DNA of 64,000 bases. Origin: Kitasatospora viridis (GTDB lineage Bacteria; Actinomycetota; Actinomycetes; Streptomycetales; Streptomycetaceae). The notes below the pieces were generated by a model, which saw only the letters and a program-made list of their open reading frames with translations, was not told where the DNA came from and did not search any database. The translations under genes and the position numbers were made by a program. Below are positions 46,226 through 53,324 of the stretch, piece by piece (the first letter of the stretch is position 1; every line of letters starts with the position of its first letter). Location: the NCBI RefSeq assembly GCF_007829815.1, contig NZ_VIWT01000001.1, positions 5,237,001 to 5,301,000 on the forward strand, written 5' to 3'.

Positions 46226-47125
46226 TTATGCAACCAAGTCCAGGGTAGTGACGCTGCTGGCGTGTTGTTGCTCGTAGTCGACCGGACTGCGGTAGCCGAG
46301 GGCGGAGTGTCGCCGCCGGCGGTTGTACCAGGCCATCCACGCGAAGACCGCCAGGCAGGCTTGTGTCCGTGTCAGCCAGCGTGAGCCGTAGAGCAGTTCG
46401 CGCTTGAGGGTAGCGAAGAAGGACTCGGCGAGGGCGTTGTCGTAACTTGAGCCGACCCGACCCATCGAGCGCCGTATCCCGTGCGTTCGGCAGGCCGCGG
46501 CGAACGCCGCGGACGTATATTGCGCGCCCCTGTCGGAGTGGAAGACCACGCCGCGCACGTCACCGCCCCTGACAGCGACGGCGGACCGGACGGCGTCCAC
46601 GACCAGGTCAGCGCGCATGTGCTCCGCGAGCGACCAGCCCACGACCCGGCGCGAGTGCATGTCGATGACCGTGGCCAGGTACATCCACGCCCCGCCGACC
46701 GGCAGATACGTGATGTCCCCGCACCAGCGCAGGTCGGGTTCCGGCGCGGCGAACACCCGCCCGACCAGGTCCGGCGCCGGCGGCACGCTGCGGTCCGCGA
46801 CCGTCGTGCGCACACTGCGGCGAAGGTGGCGGCCGGCCAGCCCGCGCTCGCGCATCAGCCGCGCCACCCGCTTGTGGTTCACCACGCCGTGTCGCTCCCG
46901 CAGCTCCCGGGTGACCCTCGGGACGCCGTAGGCGCCGTTCGACTCCTCGTGGATCTCCTCGATCCGCGCGGCCGTCTCCTCGTCGGCCGCCCTGCGCGCG
47001 GCGCGTGCGGCGGCCGCGGCGATCCACCGGTAGAACCCGGACGCCGAGACACCCAGCACCCGGCACAGCCGCTGTACTCCGTACAGGTCACGGAACTCGG
47101 AGATGAACCGCCAGCGGCCGGTCAT
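46226..47125 (-). CDS. IS3-family transposase OrfB (DDE integrase)
   Basis: 299 residues. An N-terminal HTH_21-like segment (ESNGAYGVPRVTREL) is followed by the rve integrase core. The catalytic triad is visible: D in WCGDITYL near 136, D in FHSDRGAQY near 199, and E in NALAESFFATLK near 237. The C-terminus has the usual YNRRRRHSALGYRSP. The ATG overlaps the orfA stop (ATGA); in IS3 elements OrfAB is commonly made by frameshifting. Intact, so the element could be active. Confidence 0.93.
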   Translation of the reverse strand: MTGRWRFISEFRDLYGVQRLCRVLGVSASGFYRWIAAAAARAARRAADEETAARIEEIHEESNGAYGVPRVTRELRERHGVVNHKRVARLMRERGLAGRHLRRSVRTTVADRSVPPAPDLVGRVFAAPEPDLRWCGDITYLPVGGAWMYLATVIDMHSRRVVGWSLAEHMRADLVVDAVRSAVAVRGGDVRGVVFHSDRGAQYTSAAFAAACRTHGIRRSMGRVGSSYDNALAESFFATLKRELLYGSRWLTRTQACLAVFAWMAWYNRRRRHSALGYRSPVDYEQQHASSVTTLDLVA

Positions 47126-47418
47126 CGACCCATCTCCTTGGCAAAATACGCGGCCGCCTTCCGCAAGATCTCCTTCTCGAGCTCCAGCTCACGGACCTGC
47201 TTGCGCAGCTGACGCAGCTCCTCGCGCTCGGCCGGGGTCAACGGGCCCTCACCGCTCGCGCTCGACGCCGCGGCAGCACGCGAGCGCGCAATCCACTGAC
47301 GCAGCGACTCCGGATTGACACCCAGCTCGCGCGCCACCGACGGGATCCGCCGCCCGCTGGACTCCACCAGCGCCACCGCATCCCGCTTGAACTCCCCCGA
47401 GTACCTCGCAGTACCCAT
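47122..47418 (-). CDS. IS3-family transposase OrfA (HTH)
   Basis: 98 residues. Residues about 5-50 are a helix-turn-helix (SGEFKRDAVALVES...VARELGVNPESLRQWI), followed by a leucine-zipper-like helix (LRQLRKQVRELELEKEIL) used in multimerisation. OrfA binds the IS ends and regulates transposition. Full length for the family. It overlaps orfB by 4 bp. Confidence 0.93.
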   Translation of the reverse strand: MGTARYSGEFKRDAVALVESSGRRIPSVARELGVNPESLRQWIARSRAAAASSASGEGPLTPAEREELRQLRKQVRELELEKEILRKAAAYFAKEMGR

Positions 47419-48745
47419 GAGGACATCCTCTCCACGGACCCCAAGATCCGCTTCTCAGAAGTGTCCACTGTTCGGGGTAAAGCCCAGGTGGCCCGATCGA
47501 CCCCGACAACGAAGCCCACGACGTGATCATGTCCGTCTTCGGTGGAGTCTCCAAGGGCGAGCGCAACCGGGTCCGGATCCGGGTCCGCAGCGCCATGGGA
47601 GCCCAAGCCCGACTCGAAGGCCGGTTCCTCGGCGGCCGCCCGCCCTATGGGTACACGCTCACCGACCTCGGCCCGCACCCCCACCCCGCCAAGGCCGGCG
47701 ACGGCAAGCGGCTGCACGGCCTGGCCCTCGATCCGGTCACGGGAGTGACCGTCCAGCGGATCTTCCGCGAATTTCTCGCGGGCAGAGGCTACTTGGCGAT
47801 CGCCGAACGACTCACCGCCGACGGGGTCCCCTGCCCGTCGGCGGAGGACCCTGAACGCAACCGGCACCGATCCGGTATCGCCTGGTCCAAGAGCGCCATT
47901 CGCGTCATCCTGACCAACCCGCGCTACACCGGACGCCAGATCTGGAACAAGCAGCGCAAGGACGAGACGCTCCTCGACATCGAGGACGTGACTCTCGGCT
48001 TCACGACGACCCTGCGTTGGAACTCCCGGGAGCAGTGGATCGTCTCCGACCGTGTCGTCCACCCGCAGCTCGTGGACGACGAGACCTTCGCCCAGGCCCA
48101 GGACATCATGGCCTCCCGCAGCCGCACCGCCGCGCCCCACGGCGGCAAACGCGCCAGCCACCCCTACCTCCTCCGGGGAGCCTTCAGTTGCTCGGACTGC
48201 CGGCGGAAGATGGAGGGCCACTGGGCTCACGAGGAGGCGTACTACCGCTGCCGATTCCCAGCCGAGTACGCCCAGGCCAACACGATCCAGCACCCGCGCA
48301 ACATCTACTTGCGGGAGCGGGACGTCCTCGGACCGCTTGACCACTGGCTCGCGAAGGTGTTCTCCCCGCACCGCATCGATGGCACCATCGATCTCCTGGC
48401 CGAGAGCGCCCAGGCCCCGGCAGACGATCAAGCGGTCCGCGCCGACAGGGCCAAGCGCACCCTCGCCGATTGCGACCGGAAGCTGACCACCTACCGCGCG
48501 GCCCTTGAGGCCGGCGCCGACCCGGTTGTGGTCACCGAATGGATCGCCCAGACCCAGGAGGTCCGGGCCCGTGCCGAATCCGAACTCCGGGCCGTCCAGG
48601 CGGCGCGGGCCGGCCAACTCACCCGTGATGACGTCGCAGCCCTGGTCCGGGCCAACACGGACTTGGTGGAGATCCTGCGAGTCGCCGAGCATGCGGATCG
48701 GGCAGCCCTGTACGAGCAACCTGGCTTGATGCTGACCTACGACCA

Positions 48746-48832
48746 CGGAAAGCAGAAAGTGCTGGTTGAGATGAATCTCAACCAGCACTTGGCGTCACCC
48801 CGTGGGGCAACTGTTTGTGTCCGAGGGGGGAC
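48746..48832. repeat. Proximal attachment-site repeat next to intact tRNA-Leu
   Basis: 47 bp (48746-48792) and 16 bp (48817-48832) are identical to the distal copy at 30.6 kb; the about 25 bp between the two blocks differ. The 16-bp block is the 3' end of the tRNA. Both copies have the same orientation, as site-specific integration requires. The first block also encodes the last residues of the recombinase. Confidence 0.85.
48757..48790 (-). terminator. Terminator hairpin of tRNA-Leu
   Basis: A perfect 16-bp stem (48757-48772 with 48775-48790) lies 27 bp downstream of the tRNA 3' end on the minus strand and is followed on that strand by TTTCTGCTTT. The same hairpin is retained at the distal repeat. 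Confidence 0.75.
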
Positions 48833-48901
48833 TTGAACCCCCACGCCCGATAAAGGGCACTAGCACCTCAAGCTAGCGCGTCTGCCATTCCGCCACCCGG
48901 A
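48818..48901 (-). tRNA. tRNA-Leu (anticodon GAG)
   Basis: 84 nt, class II. The acceptor stem GTCCGGG pairs with CTCGGAC (one G-T pair). The anticodon loop TTGAGGT on a CTAGC/GCTAG stem gives anticodon GAG, reading CUC/CUU. A long variable arm (GCCCTTTATCGGGC) and the T-arm GGGGGTTCAAGTCCCCC are present. Discriminator base A; CCA is not encoded. It is the integration target of the island to its left and remains whole. Confidence 0.95.
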
Positions 48902-49126
48902 CTAGGTGGTGTCCGCTCGACCGGACCTTCCGGTGCTCGGCCGCGCTGACATGGATAACTGTAGCAAAGGATGGCTTGAGGGCCCAAAAGCCTGGGGGTG
49001 TGGGGGTGGCCGGTGGGTGGACGGCTGGGATCGGGGAGGTTGTCGGGTGAATTCCTTGGGGGAACGAAGGGGGTGGGGGAGGATGGCGGCACGTGGCCTG
49101 GATGGCCGGTGGGACGAGGAGGGTGC

Positions 49127-50440
49127 ATGAGCGAGGCGCGGGTGACCGGAGAGTCCGAGGTCGCGGAGATCTGCAGGGACCTGATCCGGATCGACACCAG
49201 CAACTACGGGGACCAGCCGGGGCCGGGGGAGCGGGCCGCGGCGGAGTACGTGGCCGAGCAGCTGGCCGAGTTCGGGCTGGAGCCGCAGATCTTCGAGTCG
49301 GCCAAGGGGCGCGCCTCGACGGTGGTGCGGATCGAGGGCGAGGACCGGTCGCGGCCGGGGCTGCTGATCCACGGGCACACCGACGTGGTGCCGGCCAATG
49401 CGGAGGACTGGACGCACCACCCGTTCTCGGGGGAGATCGCGGACGGCTGCGTCTGGGGTCGCGGCGCGGTCGACATGAAGGACATGGACGCGATGACGCT
49501 GGCGGTGGTGCGCGACCGGCTGCGCACCGGCCGCAAGCCCCCGCGCGACCTGGTGCTGGCGTTCCTGGCCGACGAGGAGGCCGGCGGCACGTACGGTGCG
49601 CGGTTCCTGGTGGACAAGCACCCGGACCTGTTCGAGGGCGTCACCGAGGCGATCGGCGAGGTCGGGGGGTTCTCGTTCACGGTGAACGACAAGGCGCGGC
49701 TCTACCTGGTCGAGACGGCCGAGAAGGGCATGCACTGGATGCGGCTCACGGTCGACGGCCGGGCCGGGCACGGCTCGATGATGAACAACGACAACGCGAT
49801 CACCGAGCTGTGCGAGGCGGTGGCTCGGCTGGGCCGGCACGAGTTCCCGCTGCGGATCACCAAGTCGGTGCGGTCCTTCCTGGACGAGCTGTCGGACGCG
49901 CTGGGCGTGCCGCTCGACCCGGAGAACATGGACGAGACGCTGCGGGTGCTCGGCGGGATCGCCAAGATGATCGGCACCACGCTGCGCAACACCGCGCAGC
50001 CGACCATGCTGGGCGCCGGCTACAAGGTGAACGTGATTCCGGGTCAGGCCACGGCGCACGTGGACGGGCGGTTCCTGCCCGGCTACGAGGAGGAGTTCCT
50101 GGCCGAGCTGGACGCGGTGCTCGGTCCCCGGGTGAAGCGGGAGAGCCTGCACCACGACAAGGCGATCGAGACCGACTTCGACGGTCCGCTGGTGGCGGCG
50201 ATGCAGTCCGCGCTGCGGGCCGAGGACCCGATCGCCCGGGCGGTGCCGTACTGCCTGTCCGGCGGCACGGACGCCAAGTCCTTCACCGACCTGGGCATCC
50301 GGTGCTTCGGCTTCGCGCCGCTGCAGCTGCCGCCGGGGCTGGACTTCGCCGGGATGTTCCACGGCGTGGACGAGCGGGTGCCGGTGGAGGGGCTCAAGTT
50401 CGGGGTCCGGGTGCTGGACCGGTTCATCGACGCCTGCTGA
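49127..50440 (+). CDS. M20-family metallopeptidase
   Basis: 437 residues from the ATG at 49127 with GAGGAGG upstream; the frame from 48998 lacks such a site. Zinc ligands are visible in HGHTDVVPA near residue 80, GRGAVDMKD near 111, and the ADEEAGG general-base motif near 147; a dimerisation domain follows at about 200-320 and a late H near 417 (GMFHGVDE). M20 enzymes hydrolyse amide bonds of dipeptides or acyl-amino acids; the substrate is not evident. It stands alone between the tRNA and the chaplins and is core-like in composition. Confidence 0.93.
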   Translation: MSEARVTGESEVAEICRDLIRIDTSNYGDQPGPGERAAAEYVAEQLAEFGLEPQIFESAKGRASTVVRIEGEDRSRPGLLIHGHTDVVPANAEDWTHHPFSGEIADGCVWGRGAVDMKDMDAMTLAVVRDRLRTGRKPPRDLVLAFLADEEAGGTYGARFLVDKHPDLFEGVTEAIGEVGGFSFTVNDKARLYLVETAEKGMHWMRLTVDGRAGHGSMMNNDNAITELCEAVARLGRHEFPLRITKSVRSFLDELSDALGVPLDPENMDETLRVLGGIAKMIGTTLRNTAQPTMLGAGYKVNVIPGQATAHVDGRFLPGYEEEFLAELDAVLGPRVKRESLHHDKAIETDFDGPLVAAMQSALRAEDPIARAVPYCLSGGTDAKSFTDLGIRCFGFAPLQLPPGLDFAGMFHGVDERVPVEGLKFGVRVLDRFIDAC

Positions 50441-50510
50441 GGTCCTGGGCCGTCGTACGCGTGTTGAATTCTCTGATTTTCCGTCGATAAGGCGAGCGAA
50501 TCATCACCGG

Positions 50511-50569
50511 TAGGAGTGAATGACGATCTGCCTCCGTTCCCCCATTCGGCAGAGCGTCGTTCACTCCTA
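50511..50569 (+). promoter_or_regulatory. Long imperfect hairpin in the leader of chpH
   Basis: Arms 50511-50525 and 50555-50569 (TAGGAGTGAATGACG type) pair with one mismatch, and an inner CTGCC/GGCAG can extend the stem. It lies 46 bp before the chpH ATG and 71 bp after the peptidase stop. It could be the terminator of the peptidase gene or a leader structure controlling chpH. Confidence 0.5.
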
Positions 50570-50614
50570 TGGCGGCAGGGATGACCTGGCCGCCCGGAAA
50601 ATCAGGAGGAATGC

Positions 50615-50857
50615 ATGAACGTCAAGAAGATCGCGGCTGTGGCGGTTACTGCCGGTGGCCTGATGCTGGCCGGTGCCGGCGTCGCCGCGGCGAACGGCGG
50701 CGCGGGTGCCCAGGGTGCCGCCACCGACTCGCCCGGCGTGGTCTCCGGCAACCTGGTCCAGGTTCCGGTGCACGTGCCCGTCAACATCTGCGGCAACACC
50801 GTGAGCGTGATCGGCCTGCTGAACCCGGCGTTCGGCGACGCCTGCTTCAACGGCTGA
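50615..50857 (+). CDS. chpH: Short chaplin, ChpH-like
   Basis: 80 residues. A signal peptide (MNVKKIAAVAVTAGGLMLAGAG, cleavage near AAA) precedes one chaplin domain: SPGVVSGNLVQVPV, then NICGNTVSVIGLLNPAFG and DAC, with the two cysteines that form the intramolecular disulfide. Chaplins assemble into amyloid-like films that lower water surface tension and coat aerial hyphae. A strong AGGAGG precedes the ATG. Position beside a long chaplin matches the S. coelicolor chpC-chpH pair. Confidence 0.92.
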   Translation: MNVKKIAAVAVTAGGLMLAGAGVAAANGGAGAQGAATDSPGVVSGNLVQVPVHVPVNICGNTVSVIGLLNPAFGDACFNG

Positions 50858-50874
50858 CCAAGAGCCGGAACACC

Positions 50875-50902
50875 GAGGGGCGCCCCAGGCGGGGCGCCCC
50901 TC
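50875..50902 (+). terminator. 12-bp hairpin terminator of chpH
   Basis: Arms 50875-50886 and 50891-50902 (GAGGGGCGCCCC) pair perfectly around AGGC, 17 bp after the chpH stop. Confidence 0.8.
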
Positions 50903-51032
50903 TCGGCGTTTCAAACCACCCGATCGAGTGACTGACCGCCGGTTGGCTCAACCTTTTGGGAGAACACTCGTTGAACTGTGGGCGGTAAAAGCATTCGTCG
51001 GAATTTCCGACCATCACATGTCAGGGGTACGT

Positions 51033-51929
51033 ATGCGACAGGTTGCCAGAAAAGGAATCCTCACGGCGATGACCGCCGGCACCGTGCTGGCCTCGACCGC
51101 CGGTTACGCCTACGCGGCGGGTGCCGACGCGGAGGGTGCGGCGGCCGGATCGCCGGGAGTGGGCTCCGGCAACACCGTCCAGGTCCCGGTGGACGCGCCG
51201 ATCAACGTCTGCGGCAACACGGTGGACGTGGTCGGCCTGCTCAACCCGGCCTACGGGAACCAGTGCGGCAACTCCAGTGCCCCGGCCCACCACCAGGGCG
51301 GCGGCTCCCAGAACGGCGGCTCGCAGAACGGTGGTTCGCAGGGCGGCAGCGGCTCGCAGAACGGTGGTTCGCAGGGCGGCGGTGCGCAGAACGGTGGCTC
51401 CCAGGGCGGCGGTGCGCAGAACGGTGGCTCGCAGAACGGCGGCGGCTCCCAGAACGGTCCGGGCGGCGGCCCCGGCGTCCCGATGCCCCCGGTGGCCGGC
51501 AGCTCGGCCTCCGGCGTCGCGCAGGGCTCCCCGGGCGTCGGCTCCGGCAACAACGGACAGGTGCCGGTCAGCGTCCCGGTCAACGCCTGCGGCGACTCGG
51601 TCAACGTGATCGGCCTGCTCAACCCCGCGATGGGCAACGACTGCGTCAACCAGGTCACCCCGGGCCACCCGCTGCCCCCGCCGCCGGTGAGCTCCACCCC
51701 GGCGACCCCGCCGACCGTGGCGGGCGTGACCGGCACCCGGACCTCCGCCCAGCCCCCGGCCGCGGCGCCCGCGGCCCCGCAGGCGCAGAACGCCCCGGCG
51801 CAGGCCCCGGCGGCCGCGACCAAGCTCGCGTTCACCGGCGTGGACGGGCTGGACGTGCTGGCCCCGGCCGGCCTCGGGCTGCTGCTGGCCGGCGGTCTGC
51901 TCTACCGCAAGGCGCGCACCGCGGCCTGA
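51033..51929 (+). CDS. chpC: Long chaplin with sortase signal, ChpC-like
   Basis: 298 residues from the ATG at 51033 (AGGGG upstream; another ATG at 51018). After a signal peptide (cleavage near AYA) come two chaplin domains, residues about 28-75 and 165-210, each with the paired cysteines. They are joined by a low-complexity linker of GGSQNGGSQ-type repeats (about 85-150), and a Pro/Ala-rich stretch follows. The C-terminus has LAFTG near 268, a hydrophobic helix (AGLGLLLAGGLLY) and RKAR: a LAXTG signal for a class E sortase that anchors it to the wall. It anchors the short chaplins at the surface. The Gln/Gly/Asn/Ser linker is longer than I would expect. Confidence 0.92.
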   Translation: MRQVARKGILTAMTAGTVLASTAGYAYAAGADAEGAAAGSPGVGSGNTVQVPVDAPINVCGNTVDVVGLLNPAYGNQCGNSSAPAHHQGGGSQNGGSQNGGSQGGSGSQNGGSQGGGAQNGGSQGGGAQNGGSQNGGGSQNGPGGGPGVPMPPVAGSSASGVAQGSPGVGSGNNGQVPVSVPVNACGDSVNVIGLLNPAMGNDCVNQVTPGHPLPPPPVSSTPATPPTVAGVTGTRTSAQPPAAAPAAPQAQNAPAQAPAAATKLAFTGVDGLDVLAPAGLGLLLAGGLLYRKARTAA

Positions 51930-51960
51930 CCGCGCGCGGCTGTGCCTCGTGGGCCCCTGG

Positions 51961-51991
51961 TGTGCCGCGACCGCCCCCCGGTCGCGGCACA
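51961..51991 (+). terminator. 13-bp hairpin terminator of chpC
   Basis: Arms 51961-51973 and 51979-51991 pair perfectly around CCCCC, 31 bp after the chpC stop; also useful for the convergent DUF5703 gene. Confidence 0.8.
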
Positions 51992-52022
51992 CCGCTCTCA
52001 GTGGCTCACCGGTTCCGGTGGC

Positions 52023-52232
52023 TCACCAGCTCCGCACCTGCCGGATGATCCGCCGCCGCAGCAGGACCGTTCGGCTGCCGTCCGGGTCGAGCCTCAGTCG
52101 GTCGAGCTCCCAGTGGCCGTACTCGGCGTGGTCGGTGAGCAACTGGCGGGCCGCGTTGCGCGAGGTGCCGCGCGGCATGCGCAGGGACTGGTACTCGTAC
52201 TCGGGCTGCCGGACCTGCTTCGGTGGGGTCAA
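52023..52232 (-). CDS. DUF5703 family protein
   Basis: 69 residues of the actinobacterial DUF5703 family: RNAARQLLTDHAEYGHWEL then RLRLDPDGSRTVLLRRR and a basic end. Function unknown. I place the start at a TTG (first base 52232) because GAGGAGG sits 5-6 bp upstream; the frame can run on to a GTG at 52289 but without a comparable site. Family members are usually about 60-70 residues, in keeping with this start. Confidence 0.85.
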   Translation of the reverse strand: MTPPKQVRQPEYEYQSLRMPRGTSRNAARQLLTDHAEYGHWELDRLRLDPDGSRTVLLRRRIIRQVRSW

Positions 52233-52533
52233 GGTCGCCTCCTCGGCGTTGTCTGCGGCAAGCCTACGACCTGCCTCTGACGGTGACACCGGTCCGACCG
52301 AACCGGAACGCGGCGCCCTGCGGGCGGCACGCCGGGGCCGCCGGCCGTCGTCGCACCACCCGCCCCGCCATCCTCGCCCGACAAGCGAACTGATGCGTAA
52401 TCAATTCCCGGGGCCGGGAAGTGGAAACGCCACGCTGGGCACAGATGCACACGGTTCGGACATCCCGGTTCAAATTGCCGGGCTTTGGCAAACTGAGACG
52501 CCAACCCCTGTGCACCTCGGGCCCCGGTACGGA

Positions 52534-52546
52534 TAGCGTCTGTCCC
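52534..52546 (+). promoter_or_regulatory. -10 element of a leaderless promoter
   Basis: TAGCGT at 52534-52539 ends 7 bp before the ATG at 52547, so transcription probably begins at the start codon. No ribosome site is present. Confidence 0.5.
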
Positions 52547-53152
52547 ATGTCTGATGCCGCGCAGCTCACCCGGTCCGAGGTACGCGAAGCCGCCGAGGCG
52601 GTCAAGGCCGCCATCGACCGCCATCTGGAAGCGGTGTCCAGCACTCACACCGCAGACGACCCGGCGGTCTTCGCCGCCTACGAGGAGTTGGCTGCGGCCG
52701 CGATCCACTACGACCAACTGCTGTACGAGGTCTACGACGAGGTCACCCCGTTCGAGGTGCCGGGCGACGGTGGCCCGGACAGCTACGCGGGGCCGGAGGA
52801 GCCGGAAGCGATCAGCGTGCTGATCCGCCGGGACTACCGGATCGCCGATCCGCGCCGGCTGCGCGCCCAGGCCGAGCGCCTGGACGAGTCGCTGGAGGCG
52901 GTCGAGCAGCCCGGGCAGGGCGTCACGGCGGCGGTCGGCGTGGTCTTCGGCGAATACGAGCCGGACGAGATCGCCGCCCGGGCCGAGGAGTTCGGCCTGG
53001 AGGAGGGCGACGCGACGCTCTGGGTGACGGCCACCGAGCCGGCCGAGCCGGGGGAGTGGCTCTCCGAGCCGTTCGACAGCCCGGACCCGCAGCTGCTGCT
53101 CTGCCGCTTCGACGTCAGCGAGGTCTACGACGAGGACGAGGCGGACAGCTGA
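52547..53152 (+). CDS. Conserved hypothetical acidic protein
   Basis: 201 residues, very acidic (many Glu and Asp), with no signal peptide or membrane segment. The N-terminal half is helical (VREAAEAVKAAIDRHLEAV, then a Tyr-rich YDQLLYEVYDEV). The C-terminal half alternates strands and helices. I recognise it as a type of protein conserved in streptomycetes next to DUF5703 but not as a named family. The longer open frame to 52421 lacks coding character, and a -10-like TAGCGT just before the ATG supports leaderless initiation here. Confidence 0.8.
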   Translation: MSDAAQLTRSEVREAAEAVKAAIDRHLEAVSSTHTADDPAVFAAYEELAAAAIHYDQLLYEVYDEVTPFEVPGDGGPDSYAGPEEPEAISVLIRRDYRIADPRRLRAQAERLDESLEAVEQPGQGVTAAVGVVFGEYEPDEIAARAEEFGLEEGDATLWVTATEPAEPGEWLSEPFDSPDPQLLLCRFDVSEVYDEDEADS

Positions 53153-53170
53153 CGGCAGGTGCCGGAAGCA

Positions 53171-53212
53171 CGGCCGAGGGCGCTCCCCGCGACGGGGGAG
53201 CGCCCTCGGCCG
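53171..53212. terminator. 18-bp bidirectional hairpin terminator
   Basis: Arms 53171-53188 and 53195-53212 pair perfectly around GCGACG, between the acidic-protein gene and the convergent RecD-like gene. Confidence 0.85.
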
Positions 53213-53243
53213 TTCGCGAGGCCGTTCGCGAGGCCGTTCGCGC
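53208..53243 (+). repeat. Three tandem copies of a 12-bp unit
   Basis: GGCCGTTCGCGA occurs three times head to tail, the last copy ending in C. It begins in the right arm of the terminator hairpin. Probably replication slippage. Confidence 0.7.
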
Positions 53244-53324
53244 GGCAGCTCAGCAGGCCGGCGACACGCCCGACACGCCCGACGTGCCCGACGTGCCCTG
53301 CACCTGCGAAACGCCCCGCGCGGC

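Larger units (their letters stand above)
46198..47481 (-). mobile_element. IS3-family insertion sequence
   Basis: About 1.28 kb with two overlapping transposase frames. The ends are imperfect inverted repeats: TTTGCCCTATTTCGTGGACACT-like at 46198-46219 and its partner at 47460-47481, identical over the inner GTGGACACT and mostly matched outside. I find no clear target duplication. The right end abuts the middle of the serine recombinase frame. Confidence 0.85.
30623..48832. mobile_element. 18.2-kb island integrated at tRNA-Leu(GAG), carrying an Rhs toxin locus
   Basis: The interval is bounded by direct repeats of the tRNA-Leu 3' end and its terminator. It contains a polymorphic-toxin locus, a LamG/ricin-type secreted protein, an IS3-family element and, next to the intact tRNA, a truncated serine recombinase. 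Gene content differs from both flanks (defence island on the left, core chromosome on the right). Because the recombinase has no catalytic domain, the island can move only with help in trans. Confidence 0.75.
47484..48836 (+). pseudogene. Large serine recombinase, N-terminal catalytic domain missing
   Basis: The frame is open from just after the IS end. It begins GGPIDPDNEAHDVIMSVFGG, which corresponds to the end of a resolvase catalytic domain, and continues into the recombinase domain (KGERNRVRIRVR...GGRPPYGY, about 15-250), the zinc ribbon (FSCSDCRRKM) and a C-terminal coiled coil. The first 120 or so residues with the active-site serine are absent and are not found on the far side of the IS, so insertion came with a deletion. 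The reading frame crosses the att repeat and stops with TGA at 48834-48836, inside the tRNA-Leu gene. A GTG at 47523 could still yield a catalytically dead fragment. Confidence 0.85.

Noticed and set aside
47238..48788. 516-residue minus-strand open frame across the recombinase
   Set aside because: Mirror of the recombinase and IS transposase genes; no domain content.
53208..53243. CRISPR-like repeat
   Set aside because: The 12-bp units are directly adjacent with no spacers, and no cas genes are present.
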